Below the pieces are notes generated by a model. The model was not told the DNA's origin, ran no database searches, and was given only the letters and a program-made list of their open reading frames with translations. DNA of 64,000 nucleotides from contig NZ_AP023177.1 of assembly GCF_013426895.1 (NCBI RefSeq), positions 496,001-560,000 on the forward strand. The letters are read 5' to 3'. This DNA is from Paraburkholderia largidicola. Its GTDB lineage: Bacteria > Pseudomonadota > Gammaproteobacteria > Burkholderiales > Burkholderiaceae. This document shows, in pieces, positions 1-9,419 of the stretch. A program made the position numbers and the translations under genes. How positions within the stretch are numbered: the first letter of the stretch is position 1; each line of letters starts with the position of its first letter.

Positions 1-2
1 CG

Positions 3-1829
3 GTGCCGCCACGCCGCGTGCGGTATCCCGTCACGATGCTCGATACGCACCTGACGGAAAGCACGGTTGTTTATGGGGCTGAACACATCATGTTCGAATC
101 GGCCTACGGAGTCCGTTATGCCAAGATCGTGGCGGTCAAGGAATGGATGGGGTTCCAGGAAGCGGCGCTCGACGTGCTGTCTGAAGTCGATGCTGAGCTC
201 GATATCTGCGTGATGTTCCGCTTTCTGGATACCAGCAAGGCCAAGCAGTACATCGAAAAGATCCGCAGCTTTTACAAGATCGCCGCGTTCAGCCCGTGGG
301 CCATCATCAAGGGATTTCTGGCGAAGGAGGAACAGAAAAACGAGAAAGGCCGGATGATGCTCGCGGAGGAGGCCGAAGACGCGCTCGCGAAGATCACGGC
401 AGAGGGGCAGCAGTACGGATTCGCCAACATATCCGTGATCGTCTATGGCAACACGGTCGAAGAGTCCGACGATGCAGCCCGAGAAGTCGTCGGCCGGATC
501 GGCAACGCCGGTTTCGGGGTGGTTCTTGAGCGCGATAACCTCGCGGCTGCTTGGAATACCACGCTCCCGGGTCGCTGGGACAAGCAAAAGCGCCTTCAAT
601 TTGTCGAGACGCCAGCCGTCTCCGACATCGCACCCGTTCGCAGCGTGGCTGAAGGTAGCGCTGTCAACGCATGGCTGACACAACAATCGGGCCAGAAGAC
701 GGGGCCGCTGACCATGCTACCCACGCGCCACAAGACGTTGCAGCGTGTGAATCTCCACCGACCGGGCGGCGCTTCGCACCTGCTCGTGCTGGGGCCGATC
801 GGCATGGGCAAGTCGATCATGCTCAACTTCCTCATGTCGCAGACGGGCCGCCACGGCGCCCGCCGTGTGCGCTTCGACAAGGACCGCTCAACGCGCATTC
901 CGACCGTGCTCGCCGGGGGACGCTTCATTGATGCGACGGGACGCTTTGAGGCGGCGACGTCGGTTAATCCGTTGTCCCTGCTCTGCGACCAGCAGCATTA
1001 CCCGTATGTCGCTGAATGGGTGCAGATGGCGATCGAAGACGATACCTTCCGCTGCAGCAAGAATCAGGAGCGGGAGATCTTCGATGCGGTCACCACGCTG
1101 GGTGACGGCTACGGACGTGAGTTCTGGACGCTCTCCTATCTGAGCACGATGCTTGGGATCGAGCTGCGTGAACGGCTCGCCGTGTGGACGAAGGGCGAAA
1201 AGAACGGCCGGTTCTTCGATCACGTCGACGACGCGTTCACGCTGTCGGACGACCTCTCCATCGAGATGGGTGATCTGTTCAACAACTTCCCGGTCGCGGC
1301 CGCGCTGTTCATGGATTACGCGTTCTACCGCATCGCGCAGTGGTTGGACGGCAAGCGCTACACCGTGATCGAGGTCGAGGAGGCCGGCTTTTTCTTCCAG
1401 AACGAACGCTTCTACAAGCGCCTGGAAATCTGGGCTGTGACGATCCGGAAGCTGAATGCGACGTTGATGATGGCGACGCAGTCGCTCGCACAGGTCGCAC
1501 GTATCGCGGACTTCGAGGTGCTCAAGGAAAACATCCCGAACATCATCTACCTGCCCAATCCCGATGCGAAGAACAACCTGCATCTATATCGCGACAAGTT
1601 CGGCCTGACGCTCGACCAGATCCAGATGATCGTTGAGGCCGCGCCCAACCGGGATTACCTGTGGGTGACACCGGACCAGACACGCATGCTGCAGGCGAGC
1701 TTCCCCAAGGAGACGCTCGCGGTGCTGCGCTCAGACGGCCGCGCCCAGGCCGTCCTCGACCGGCACGTGAAGTCAGGCGCTCCGGATTTTGCCAAAGGGT
1801 ACCTCGCCGAAATGATGACTCTCGATTGA
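3..1829 (+). CDS. trbE: VirB4/TrbE-type conjugation ATPase, 5' end outside window
   Basis: Cytoplasmic ATPase that powers pilus assembly and transfer in type IV secretion. The 608 visible residues hold a Walker A motif GPIGMGKS near residue 264 and a Walker B-like strand VIEVEEA near 455, with Glu in place of the usual Asp, followed by the MMATQS and IPNIIYLPN segments typical of CagE/TrbE/VirB4 proteins. Family members run to about 800-850 residues and the frame is open to the window edge, so roughly the first 200 residues are missing; the GTG at position 3 is not taken as the true start. trbJ and trbL follow, which supports a Trb/VirB assignment. TrbE versus generic VirB4 is a judgement from neighbours. 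Confidence 0.88.
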   Translation: MPPRRVRYPVTMLDTHLTESTVVYGAEHIMFESAYGVRYAKIVAVKEWMGFQEAALDVLSEVDAELDICVMFRFLDTSKAKQYIEKIRSFYKIAAFSPWAIIKGFLAKEEQKNEKGRMMLAEEAEDALAKITAEGQQYGFANISVIVYGNTVEESDDAAREVVGRIGNAGFGVVLERDNLAAAWNTTLPGRWDKQKRLQFVETPAVSDIAPVRSVAEGSAVNAWLTQQSGQKTGPLTMLPTRHKTLQRVNLHRPGGASHLLVLGPIGMGKSIMLNFLMSQTGRHGARRVRFDKDRSTRIPTVLAGGRFIDATGRFEAATSVNPLSLLCDQQHYPYVAEWVQMAIEDDTFRCSKNQEREIFDAVTTLGDGYGREFWTLSYLSTMLGIELRERLAVWTKGEKNGRFFDHVDDAFTLSDDLSIEMGDLFNNFPVAAALFMDYAFYRIAQWLDGKRYTVIEVEEAGFFFQNERFYKRLEIWAVTIRKLNATLMMATQSLAQVARIADFEVLKENIPNIIYLPNPDAKNNLHLYRDKFGLTLDQIQMIVEAAPNRDYLWVTPDQTRMLQASFPKETLAVLRSDGRAQAVLDRHVKSGAPDFAKGYLAEMMTLD

Positions 1830-1848
1830 ACCGTTACGGGAACAAACC

Positions 1849-2583
1849 ATGAAAACGCTCCTGACACGTCTCGCCCTCACAGTGGGCATGATCCTTTGCG
1901 CTTCGTACGCCGCGTACGCGCAATGGGTGGTGATTGACCCCTCGAACCTTATCCAGAACACAATCACGGCCCTCAAGGCTGTGAAGACGGAGGTTTATCA
2001 GGACACCAACATCGCCTATCAGTATCAGATGATGGCGAACCAGATACTTCAGGCGACCAACCTCGACCCCACGGCGATGAAGGCGCAGTACGACCAGATC
2101 ACCGGCGACATCTCGAAATACAAGCAACTTGCCGATAACGCAACCAGCCTGTATGGCGATCTGCAGAACGGAAACCAGTGGCTTTCGCACGTGCAGACCA
2201 TGATCTCCCGTTCAGGCAAATCGAATGCGCAATGGTTTGCCGATATGGGCACGCTTTATAGCCAGCGCGACAACCAGGCAACCCAGTTGATGCAGACGGG
2301 TAACAACGTCGTCCAGCATATTCAGGCACTCACGAAGCGGCGACAGGAGTTGCAATCGCAAATGTCGCTGACGCCAACCGCGCAGGCTACAGCGGAACTC
2401 ACGACGCACTATCTCGACGTGGTGTCGAGCCAGATGAGCGACATGCTTCAAATGATGGCGAACAAGACGCAGAAAGATGCGCAGCAGCAGTCGGCGGATA
2501 ACGCCGACGACAAGGCACGGTCAGCGAACGCAAAGGCCTTCCTCGATCAGCAGGCCGCCGAGCGCGCGGCATACGGCTACTAG
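1849..2583 (+). CDS. trbJ: TrbJ/VirB5-like conjugal transfer protein
   Basis: Predicted secreted component of the conjugation apparatus; VirB5/TrbJ proteins are minor pilus or adhesion subunits. It has a signal peptide (about residues 1-24, ending at AYAQ) and then the QWVVIDPSNLIQN stretch typical of TrbJ. The rest (244 residues) is Gln/Ala-rich and helical, with coiled-coil character around residues 140-230, as in the family. It begins 19 bases after the ATPase and is followed by trbL, the usual trbE-J-L order. Confidence 0.85.
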   Translation: MKTLLTRLALTVGMILCASYAAYAQWVVIDPSNLIQNTITALKAVKTEVYQDTNIAYQYQMMANQILQATNLDPTAMKAQYDQITGDISKYKQLADNATSLYGDLQNGNQWLSHVQTMISRSGKSNAQWFADMGTLYSQRDNQATQLMQTGNNVVQHIQALTKRRQELQSQMSLTPTAQATAELTTHYLDVVSSQMSDMLQMMANKTQKDAQQQSADNADDKARSANAKAFLDQQAAERAAYGY

Positions 2584-2599
2584 GAGCTGGGAAGGCGAC

Positions 2600-3616
2600 A
2601 TGTTGCTGCGAGACATAAAACACCTGGTCATTGCCTGTTTGGTGGCACTGTTTGCGATCGGCGCGGCGCCGGCGTTCGCTGACGACACATCAGCGCCCGC
2701 GTCAGCCAGTGGTACGGCTGCCAATCCCTACGTGAGTGCTGGCGAAACGGCCGCGGGCAATGCCCGTGCGATCGACAAGATTACCGCCATGTTCTCGTCG
2801 GTCATGAATACCGCAGTCGAGGCGTCCCAGAGTATCCAGAAGGAATCGGACAAGTTCGCCAGCGGACTGGCGGTCATCACGATCGTTCTCGCCGCCGTGC
2901 GCTTTGCCGCAACAAAAGACCCGGTGATGGCGTGGGTGGCGCTGCTCGAAGAACTGGGCATTCTCGGCATCTTCGCGTCGATCTATGTCGGCTTTGCAAG
3001 CTGGGCACCGAACTTTTATAAGTGGTTTGTCTCGCTCGCCAACGACATTGGGGGCGCGGATATGACCAGTGCGCTCAGTATCATGGGCAATGCGGCGGGC
3101 CAGGTCTTTGACTCCGCCGTCCAGGCGTGGTCCGGCATCGGTTTCAAGCTAACGATGATCCCGGACGTGATTGTCGCGACAATCCCGCTGTTTCTGGCCT
3201 GGGCGCTGCTTTCGGTCACCGCGATCATCTTCGTCTTCTTCATCAATATCGGGCAATTGCAGTTTGCCGCAGGCGTTGTGATGGGCCAGATCGCGTTCGC
3301 GCTCGGCTTTTCTTCATTTACGCGCGGCTACTTCAAGACGTGGCTCGACTACATGATCAGCGCGGGCATGTATATCGTCGTCGCCGCTATCCTGTTGCGG
3401 CTCGTGACGCACAACATGGTCAACGCCGTCCAGGACGCCGCGAGGTTGGGGCTGACGACGTCTGGTGCGGCTGCCCAGGTATTCGATCTTGCGTTCTTCG
3501 TGTTCCTTGTCTCATTCGAGATTCCTAAAATCGCGGGCATGTTCGGTGGCGGCGCGAATGCCAGCGGCGCAATCATCGGCAAAGTCGCGAAGACCGCGAC
3601 GGCGGGTGTGGTATGA
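2600..3616 (+). CDS. trbL: TrbL/VirB6-like inner-membrane transfer protein
   Basis: Polytopic membrane protein of the type IV secretion channel. The start chosen is the ATG at 2600, preceded by GGAAGG; an upstream in-frame extension would overlap trbJ and has no signal sequence. A signal peptide (LVIACLVALFAIGAAPAFA) is followed by a soluble stretch and about five to six hydrophobic segments, including IPLFLAWALLSVTAIIFVFF and MYIVVAAILLRLV, in 338 residues. The stop overlaps the next start (ATGA), so translation is probably coupled. Confidence 0.85.
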   Translation: MLLRDIKHLVIACLVALFAIGAAPAFADDTSAPASASGTAANPYVSAGETAAGNARAIDKITAMFSSVMNTAVEASQSIQKESDKFASGLAVITIVLAAVRFAATKDPVMAWVALLEELGILGIFASIYVGFASWAPNFYKWFVSLANDIGGADMTSALSIMGNAAGQVFDSAVQAWSGIGFKLTMIPDVIVATIPLFLAWALLSVTAIIFVFFINIGQLQFAAGVVMGQIAFALGFSSFTRGYFKTWLDYMISAGMYIVVAAILLRLVTHNMVNAVQDAARLGLTTSGAAAQVFDLAFFVFLVSFEIPKIAGMFGGGANASGAIIGKVAKTATAGVV

Positions 3617-4968
3617 CGCTGCACACGCCTCTGACGAACGACGCGCTGCTCACGCAGCACGAACGACGCGTCGACCTGATTGCCCAATGTGCAAACGAAG
3701 TCAGCAAGGCCGATTTCGAGCGCAAATGGATGAGTGTCCTGCGGTCGTGCGCTGGCTGGTTTTCTTCGTTGCCGCTTCGGCCCGACCTGTATCGCGAGCC
3801 CGGCGGCGCATTTCGTTGCACGGTCGAGACCGCCTTCTACGCGATGCGGCTCGCCGGCGGACAGAAATTCGGCACGAGCCTGCCCTCGGAAAAGCGCCGC
3901 CGCGTCGAGCCGCAATACAACTACGCGGTGTTTTTAGCGGCCGTCTGTTCCCGGCTTGACGAACCGTACCGGCATTTCGTGATCGAGCGCGACAGGGACC
4001 AGCAGGCGTGGAACCCGTCGGTGCATGGTGCGGCGGGCACATGGCTGGCAGGATCCGACTATCGTGTCTCGCGTCGGGAACAACCGCTGCCCGTCGAGCG
4101 TATGCGCACGGGGATGCTGGCGCAGGTTCTCGTGGGTTCGGACCTGCTGTCCGGGCTGGATGGTGAGGTGCTATCGGACCTTTTCGGCGCGATCAATCCG
4201 AACATGCAGCCGCTCGGGGCCGAGTCGGTGCTGCATAAGGTCGTCCGCCAGGGAGTGAGCACCGCCGACGAATTCGACCGCAAGGCGCAACGCGCCGTAT
4301 TCGCGCCTGTGCAATTCGATGTGCCGTCAGCCGTGCATGTAGCGGCCGAGCTGGAGCCCGTGATTACGCCAGCGCCCGCCGCGCACCAGACGGCACCCGC
4401 GGCGGCGCCCGCAGCCGCGCCTGTTGACCCGCCCGTCGACGCCGCTTCATCGCCGGAAAGCACGACAATGCCGCAGCCCACATCCCCGCCCGTTGACACG
4501 TCTTCAATGGCGCAGTCGCAACCGTCGACGGCCTCAGCGGTAGATGGCAAGCCGTCGCCGCAGACGCTACACGAGGCGGTGGGCATCCCGCCCGCGACGC
4601 AGATCACCGTGGCCACACCCGCGCCTGCAGCCGTCGACCCGAGCGCCATGAAGGCTCCGGCGCAGTCGACCGGCGCCCTTCGCGATCCGGCGCCGCCGGC
4701 GGCCTTCGATGAAGTGCTGAAGGGCGTGCCGAATCTCGTACGCGAGCTGTTTCAGGCGCTGCGCGAGGACGTCGCAGCAGGAAAAGCAGCGGTGCAATGG
4801 AACGACAAGGGTCTCGTGCTCCCGAAGCGCCTTGTCGGCGGATACGGTGTCAGCAGCAGCACCCTCGTCGAGCATATGCGCAAGCGCAGCCTGATGGTCG
4901 CCGATGAAGCGACCCAGATCACGCTCACGCCCCGCGCTGGCCAACTCATACTCGATAGACCCGCATGA
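3613..4968 (+). CDS. TraI_2 (MobH relaxase-like) protein lacking HD metal ligands
   Basis: Residues about 10-160 follow the TraI_2 domain of MobH relaxases: LPxR..EPGGAFRCTVETAFYAMRLA, then YAVFLAAV, then WNPSVHG. The C-terminal 80 residues (from WNDKGLVLP) resemble the TraI_2_C domain, and a Pro/Ala-rich linker of about 170 residues joins them. In active members the first segment carries an HHH cluster and GGLxRH, and the second carries an HD pair; here these read DLYRE, GGAFRC and CSRLDEP, so every expected metal ligand is replaced. It overlaps trbL and traD by 4 bases each. Domain assignment is from pattern memory. It is more likely an adaptor or decayed paralogue than the nicking enzyme. 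Confidence 0.68.
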   Translation: MTLHTPLTNDALLTQHERRVDLIAQCANEVSKADFERKWMSVLRSCAGWFSSLPLRPDLYREPGGAFRCTVETAFYAMRLAGGQKFGTSLPSEKRRRVEPQYNYAVFLAAVCSRLDEPYRHFVIERDRDQQAWNPSVHGAAGTWLAGSDYRVSRREQPLPVERMRTGMLAQVLVGSDLLSGLDGEVLSDLFGAINPNMQPLGAESVLHKVVRQGVSTADEFDRKAQRAVFAPVQFDVPSAVHVAAELEPVITPAPAAHQTAPAAAPAAAPVDPPVDAASSPESTTMPQPTSPPVDTSSMAQSQPSTASAVDGKPSPQTLHEAVGIPPATQITVATPAPAAVDPSAMKAPAQSTGALRDPAPPAAFDEVLKGVPNLVRELFQALREDVAAGKAAVQWNDKGLVLPKRLVGGYGVSSSTLVEHMRKRSLMVADEATQITLTPRAGQLILDRPA

Positions 4969-6839
4969 TCACCCATTACATCAACCATTTCAGGCCCATA
5001 TACGAGTTTCGCGCGGCCTTGTTCTGGCTCGCGGCACTCGTCATGCTGCCCCTGTCTGGAATGCCCTTCGCGTGGGTATTCGTACTGGTGGCGCTCGCGT
5101 TTCTCACGTTGCGTTCATTCCAGATATGGCGCGCATTGAAATTCCGGATGGCCATTTCAACGAAGTGGCTGACGACGCTGCAGATCCCCAAGCTGCTGCA
5201 AATCCAGAAGCGCATGAAGGAAGAGGCGAACTCGATGTACCTTGGCATCGGGTTCGAGTGGACGCAGAAGCATTGTCAGATTGCGCATGACATCCTGCGT
5301 ATGCCGACCACGGATATTCCCGGGTTACCGAAATGGCTGAACAAGACGAAGAGGGGCCGCAAGATCGAGGCCGCTATCGAAAATCTGTTCGCGCCAAAGG
5401 ACAGCACCCGCGATCGGATGCCACAGGGTGCGTCGTGGATACACGGGATCGAGCCGAATAAGGGGCTCGTGCCGTTCCACTACAAGTCGATGGGCGGACA
5501 TACTGCCGTTGGCGGCACAACAGGTTCCGGCAAGACCCGCACCTATGAGGTCATCTCGACGCAGGTCATCCACCTTGGTGACGTGCTGATAAACGTCGAT
5601 CCGAAGAACGACAAGGACTGGAAGTTGCGAGCGGAAAAGGAAGCTGCGCGCACCGGCCGTAAATTCCTGTACTTCAATCAGGCCAAGCCGTCCGAGTCCG
5701 TCCGGCTGGAGCCACTCGACAGCTGGTCGCAGCCGTCTGAGATTCCGAGCCGCATCGCACAATTGATGGAGGAGGGGCCGTTCCGTGACTTCGCCTATCT
5801 GTTCATCAGCCGCTCGGTCAACGGCGAACTGTACATCGGCGACAAGCCCAATCTCCGCTCGATCCTGAAGTATGCGCAGGGCGGTATTGCGCCGCTCCTC
5901 GAAAAGGCGCTGCGGCGATTCTTCGCAGAAAAGGGACTGACGGACTGGGAGCAGCAGGTCGCGACGGAAACGACGCGACAGGGACAGCGGAACAATGCCG
6001 TCTCGCTCGTTGACGGAATGATCGGGTTATATAACGCACGGTTCGCCTCCCAGGAACAGGGTCATGAAGCGATCGACGGCCTGATCGCCACGCACACGCA
6101 CGACCGCGAGCACTACATGCGGATCATCGCGTCGGCGCTCCCGTTGCTCCAGATGCTGGCGACGGGTGAAACGGGACTGATGCTCGCGCCGAAGGTCGAC
6201 GACTTCGAGGACGAGCGCGAGGTATGGACCATCGAGAAGGTGATCCGCCAGAAAGCGATCCTCCATATCGGTCTCGATTCGCTCTCGAACAGCATCGTGG
6301 CGAAGGCCATTGCGTCAATGCTGCTGGCTGACGTGTCAGCCGTCTGCGGTTCGATCTACAACTTTTACGAGACGCCACCCGACGTGGTGCTCATCATCGA
6401 CGAGGTGGCCGAAGCCATCAACGAACAGGTGATCCAGATTCTCAACAAGGGTCGCGGCGCGGGCTTCAAGGCGTTCGTCGCCTTCCAGACGCGCGCCGAC
6501 CTCGAGGCGAAACTTGGAAACGCCGCCAAAATGCTGCAGGTTTTGGGCAATCTCAATAATCAGATCATCCTTAGACTCGAAGACACTGACACGGCGCAGT
6601 GGTTCTCCGACAAGGTCGGAGAAACTGCGATCCGAAACATCACGATCACTGGCAGTACGAGTACCGGGACCGAAGCGCACATCGGGGAATTTACTGGTGG
6701 TGTTTCGCGATCACTTCAACTGGAGAAAGCCCCGCTGATTCCAACCCGCCTGATTCACAGCCTGCCCAACCTGCAGTATTTCATGCGCATTTCGGGCGCT
6801 GCCGTGTACCAGGGCCGCATTCCAATCCTTCAAGGCTGA
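4965..6839 (+). CDS. traD: TraD/VirD4-type conjugative coupling protein
   Basis: Membrane-anchored hexameric ATPase that brings the relaxosome to the secretion channel. Two transmembrane helices lie at about residues 14-50. They are followed by a Walker A motif GGTTGSGKT near residue 185, the VDPKNDKD segment, a Walker B motif VVLIIDEVAEA near residue 474, and FVAFQTRADLEAKLG, as in the TraD family that accompanies MobH systems. Length (624 residues) is normal. The ATG overlaps the stop of the TraI_2 gene (ATGA), and the DUF4400 gene lies downstream as in related elements. Confidence 0.92.
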   Translation: MITHYINHFRPIYEFRAALFWLAALVMLPLSGMPFAWVFVLVALAFLTLRSFQIWRALKFRMAISTKWLTTLQIPKLLQIQKRMKEEANSMYLGIGFEWTQKHCQIAHDILRMPTTDIPGLPKWLNKTKRGRKIEAAIENLFAPKDSTRDRMPQGASWIHGIEPNKGLVPFHYKSMGGHTAVGGTTGSGKTRTYEVISTQVIHLGDVLINVDPKNDKDWKLRAEKEAARTGRKFLYFNQAKPSESVRLEPLDSWSQPSEIPSRIAQLMEEGPFRDFAYLFISRSVNGELYIGDKPNLRSILKYAQGGIAPLLEKALRRFFAEKGLTDWEQQVATETTRQGQRNNAVSLVDGMIGLYNARFASQEQGHEAIDGLIATHTHDREHYMRIIASALPLLQMLATGETGLMLAPKVDDFEDEREVWTIEKVIRQKAILHIGLDSLSNSIVAKAIASMLLADVSAVCGSIYNFYETPPDVVLIIDEVAEAINEQVIQILNKGRGAGFKAFVAFQTRADLEAKLGNAAKMLQVLGNLNNQIILRLEDTDTAQWFSDKVGETAIRNITITGSTSTGTEAHIGEFTGGVSRSLQLEKAPLIPTRLIHSLPNLQYFMRISGAAVYQGRIPILQG

Positions 6840-6849
6840 AAACCTACGC

Positions 6850-7368
6850 ATGTCTGCCGTATTCAAAAAAATTATTCGCGAACACAAGCTGTCGTCCCGC
6901 CTGATTCCTGTCTTCACGCTGGCGCCGGAACTGGAGCTCGCCTGCGCACGCGTGGCCGATTTCATCGGGGAAAAGTTCATGGGCGAGTCCGAGCCCCTCA
7001 TCAAGGAAATGCTCGACACTGCGATCGCGGCCTACAAACGCACGCGCAAGACGGGCAACCCGCACATCGCGTTCATGCAGGGGCTCTTCTGCCACGCGAA
7101 CCTGCTGTACGCAAAACGCTATGTTGCGCGCGACGGCGAGCGGTACTACGTCTGGCCGCCGATGCTTGAACCGGTCACTGAATTTGAAGCGCGGCACGAA
7201 GCGCGCGGCACCGAAATGGTTGAGGAGCGTTGCCCGGAAGTGATCACGCAGCGTTCGGCGGCTTTTCAGCTGGCCGCACGCGCACTGACGGGCGAGAACT
7301 TCCGCCTTTACTTCGAGGACTACGATGTCGCTCACACCTATTCTGATTGCGAAGCTGTCGAGGGTTGA
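6850..7368 (+). CDS. Conjugation-locus protein of unknown function
   Basis: A 172-residue soluble protein, 10 bases after traD. It has no signal peptide or membrane segment and looks mostly helical; a central segment (AKRYVARDGERYYVWPPMLEP) is conserved-looking. No family was recognised. Position between traD and the DUF4400 gene suggests a role in transfer, which is inference only. Confidence 0.75.
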   Translation: MSAVFKKIIREHKLSSRLIPVFTLAPELELACARVADFIGEKFMGESEPLIKEMLDTAIAAYKRTRKTGNPHIAFMQGLFCHANLLYAKRYVARDGERYYVWPPMLEPVTEFEARHEARGTEMVEERCPEVITQRSAAFQLAARALTGENFRLYFEDYDVAHTYSDCEAVEG

Positions 7369-7609
7369 TCTGGACGTCGCGCGCCGCGCGCTGAGCACAG
7401 CGAACTCGCAGGACACGCTGGATGAGTCGCGACCGGCTGAGTTTTCGCGCGGCGCAGGCGCACGGGCGTATGGGATGGCGCTTTTCATTTCACGACGTCC
7501 CGTCCACTTTTACGCTGGCATGTTCGGCCTCATCCTCTTTCCGTTGTACATGCTGTCGCGGTTCGTACCTGCCCTGATCGAGTGGGGGGTGCAAGCCTAT
7601 GGCCGGTAG
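7325..7609 (+). CDS. Small single-pass membrane protein
   Basis: This 94-residue protein begins inside the preceding gene (44-base overlap) behind a GAGGA ribosome site and ends 11 bases inside the next gene, so it is embedded in the traD-DUF4400 transcription unit. The N-terminal 55 residues are soluble and include DVARRALSTA; one hydrophobic segment (FYAGMFGLILFPLYMLSRFVPALI) lies near the C-terminus. Probably a small component of the transfer apparatus; family not recognised. Confidence 0.65.
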   Translation: MSLTPILIAKLSRVDLDVARRALSTANSQDTLDESRPAEFSRGAGARAYGMALFISRRPVHFYAGMFGLILFPLYMLSRFVPALIEWGVQAYGR

Positions 7610-8204
7610 CCGCTTCGCCTCTCACGTCAAGTGGTGGTTCTTTCTTGTGCCGCTGCTCGCACTTTTTGTCATGCCCGCGCTTCCCGACCGGTCGCTGTTT
7701 TCCGTGCCGCCCGAAGAAGCGGAGTCGGTCCAGAACGTCGTGGGCGTTGAGCGTGCCGATGACGTTGTGACTTTGACCAACGACCGGTTCCGCCGCTGGT
7801 TCGTTGATACAGGGATCATCCGCGCAACCCTCGACGCGTCCGGCTCGGGCGAAATCGGCGAGGCGGGTGTGTCGGAATTTGCTCACGGATGGGTCCACAA
7901 TTTCTGGCTCGAGGTGTATCGGGTGATTTATCGCGCGAGCGTCATGAAGTTGTGGATCTTCGGCACACTCGTCTTCTGTGCAGCAGCATTCGTTGACGGT
8001 TCCGTACGACGCAAGATCAAGGCGTCAGCCGCCGGCTTCGCCAGCCCGCTCTCATTCCACCTCGCCGGGCACGGAATCCTCCTCGTTTTCGGGATGACGT
8101 TTGCCGTTCTCGCGGCACCGTTCCCCGTGCTCGCGCAGTACTGGATCGCAGTCGCCGCGGTGCTCGGCGCGCTGTTGTGGAAGGCAGCCTCCTCGTTTCA
8201 GTAA
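7599..8204 (+). CDS. DUF4400 membrane protein of conjugative elements
   Basis: A 201-residue inner-membrane protein with about four hydrophobic segments: residues 11-27, 110-130, 155-172 and 175-190. The layout (N-terminal helix, periplasmic domain with the NDRFRRWFVDTG stretch, then VYRVIYRASVMKLWIF and a C-terminal helical hairpin) matches DUF4400 proteins, which are habitually encoded beside TraD in MobH-type elements. Function unknown. It is the last gene before a strong stem-loop at 8212-8247. Confidence 0.75.
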   Translation: MAGSRFASHVKWWFFLVPLLALFVMPALPDRSLFSVPPEEAESVQNVVGVERADDVVTLTNDRFRRWFVDTGIIRATLDASGSGEIGEAGVSEFAHGWVHNFWLEVYRVIYRASVMKLWIFGTLVFCAAAFVDGSVRRKIKASAAGFASPLSFHLAGHGILLVFGMTFAVLAAPFPVLAQYWIAVAAVLGALLWKAASSFQ

Positions 8205-8211
8205 CACTTTT

Positions 8212-8247
8212 CCCGGAAAGCTGTTGGAAACAGGCTAGCTTTCCGGG
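8212..8247 (+). terminator. Perfect 11-bp stem-loop ending the conjugation operon
   Basis: The arms CCCGGAAAGCT (8212-8222) and AGCTTTCCGGG (8237-8247) pair perfectly around a 14-base loop, 7 bases after the stop of the DUF4400 gene. There is no long T run after it, so it may protect the mRNA 3' end rather than act as a classical intrinsic terminator. Confidence 0.55.
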
Positions 8248-8519
8248 TTAAGCACCTGAGCCGGCTCGGCTCACGCCACTACGCGCTGTCGCCGTACGCG
8301 ATGCGTATCTCCTCACACCCACCGCAAATCCTTCCCCAGCGCGACCGGTTCGCGTCCGCTCTGTCCGCGCACGCCGTGAGCGCCTGCGTCTTAGCCGCAC
8401 TCTCCCCCAAAAGCGAATTGAAATCGACCATGTTTTGGCCGTATTCCGGTCCGTAGCGTCGTAACAATAAGGTCGTACCACGCGCGTTTGGGCGCACTTT
8501 CCACAGGACTGAATCCACT
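8248..8519 (+). promoter_or_regulatory. Upstream region of the helicase cluster with a motif shared with 14.5 kb
   Basis: No convincing coding sequence lies here. The 12-mer TTTTGGCCGTAT (8433-8444) sits 76 bases before the ATG at 8520. The same 12-mer occurs on the opposite strand at 14537-14548 upstream of the minus-strand gene at 14479. An AGGA at 8505-8508 could serve as a weak ribosome site. A shared regulator site is inferred. Confidence 0.4.
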
Positions 8520-9407
8520 ATGACCATCATCACGGAAGAGACGAACCTCGACGCTGTTAGCACTCCCGCGGCCGCGCATGCCAACACGGCTGGCGCGCCG
8601 GAACACGTCGTGGGCGCTGGGGCCCCGGTAACCGGCAGCGCCGGGCCGGCGACGACCGACGGCGCCGATAACGGCGAGATCGAACTCGAACTGCAGCAGA
8701 TGGAGGACGCCCCGACCACCCTTCAGAAAGAAGGGATGATCAGCGAGACGGAAGCAGATGAGAAGCGTGAGCAGGTCGCGCGTACGCGCAAGATGTTCCG
8801 CGAACTGTCGCCAGCGGAACGCGCAGCGATCGTGAAGCGCCGCCGCGAAATTGGTCGCGAACTGATGGATCGGCAGCTGTCGGGCGCAGCGGTGGTCCAG
8901 GCAGCCGTGCGCCTGAATCACACGCGTCTCAAGCCCCTGTTCGAACAATGGTGGCCGTACCTGAACCGGATGAGCATCAACCTGCAGCGTTTCGGCCGAT
9001 CGACCTTCGGGGCGGAAGATCAGGGCATAGTCACGGCGTTCTTCGAAAAACAGGTCGGCGACCTGGAGGCCTATGTCGACGAGCAGTTGAGCGTCGCCCA
9101 GGGTTTCCGCGAAAAGACCGAAGCGCGCCTGAAGGAACAGGGCGATATCGTGTTTGCGCCGAGCGTGACCAAGCCGTCGCTGGAGATCGGTGTCGAAGCA
9201 TACTCGCGGTTCTCGATGCGCCTGCTGTCGTTGCTGATGAAGTTCGACAAGGTGATGGATCATTTCGATTTCCTCGTCTGGAACGGTGTGCGCGACCAGT
9301 CGGACGTCGACGAGGAAACGACCCGCTTCCTGCGCAAGTTCCATCCGATCGGCGTGCGCGGCTACATGACTCACCTGCGCCTGATGACCACGGTGCGCGG
9401 CCGGTAA
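8520..9407 (+). CDS. Helical plasmid protein, possibly DUF1845-like
   Basis: A 295-residue cytoplasmic protein. Residues 1-60 are low-complexity (Ala/Gly/Thr). The rest is charged and helical, with RKMFRELSPAERAAIVKRRR near residue 90 and a C-terminal core holding TKPSLEIGV, LLSLLMKFDKVMDHFDFLVWNG and FHPIGVRGYMTHLRL. The C-terminal pattern recalls the DUF1845/AcaB-type proteins of integrative elements, but this is from memory and weak. It shares a 12-bp upstream motif with the gene ending at 13856, whose protein has a similar helical layout. Confidence 0.6.
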   Translation: MTIITEETNLDAVSTPAAAHANTAGAPEHVVGAGAPVTGSAGPATTDGADNGEIELELQQMEDAPTTLQKEGMISETEADEKREQVARTRKMFRELSPAERAAIVKRRREIGRELMDRQLSGAAVVQAAVRLNHTRLKPLFEQWWPYLNRMSINLQRFGRSTFGAEDQGIVTAFFEKQVGDLEAYVDEQLSVAQGFREKTEARLKEQGDIVFAPSVTKPSLEIGVEAYSRFSMRLLSLLMKFDKVMDHFDFLVWNGVRDQSDVDEETTRFLRKFHPIGVRGYMTHLRLMTTVRGR

Positions 9408-9419
9408 CGGACTGCCATC

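Noticed and set aside
8205..8519. oriT of the conjugative system
   Set aside because: A stem-loop is present, but no nic-site consensus could be recognised, and the neighbouring relaxase-like protein appears inactive.
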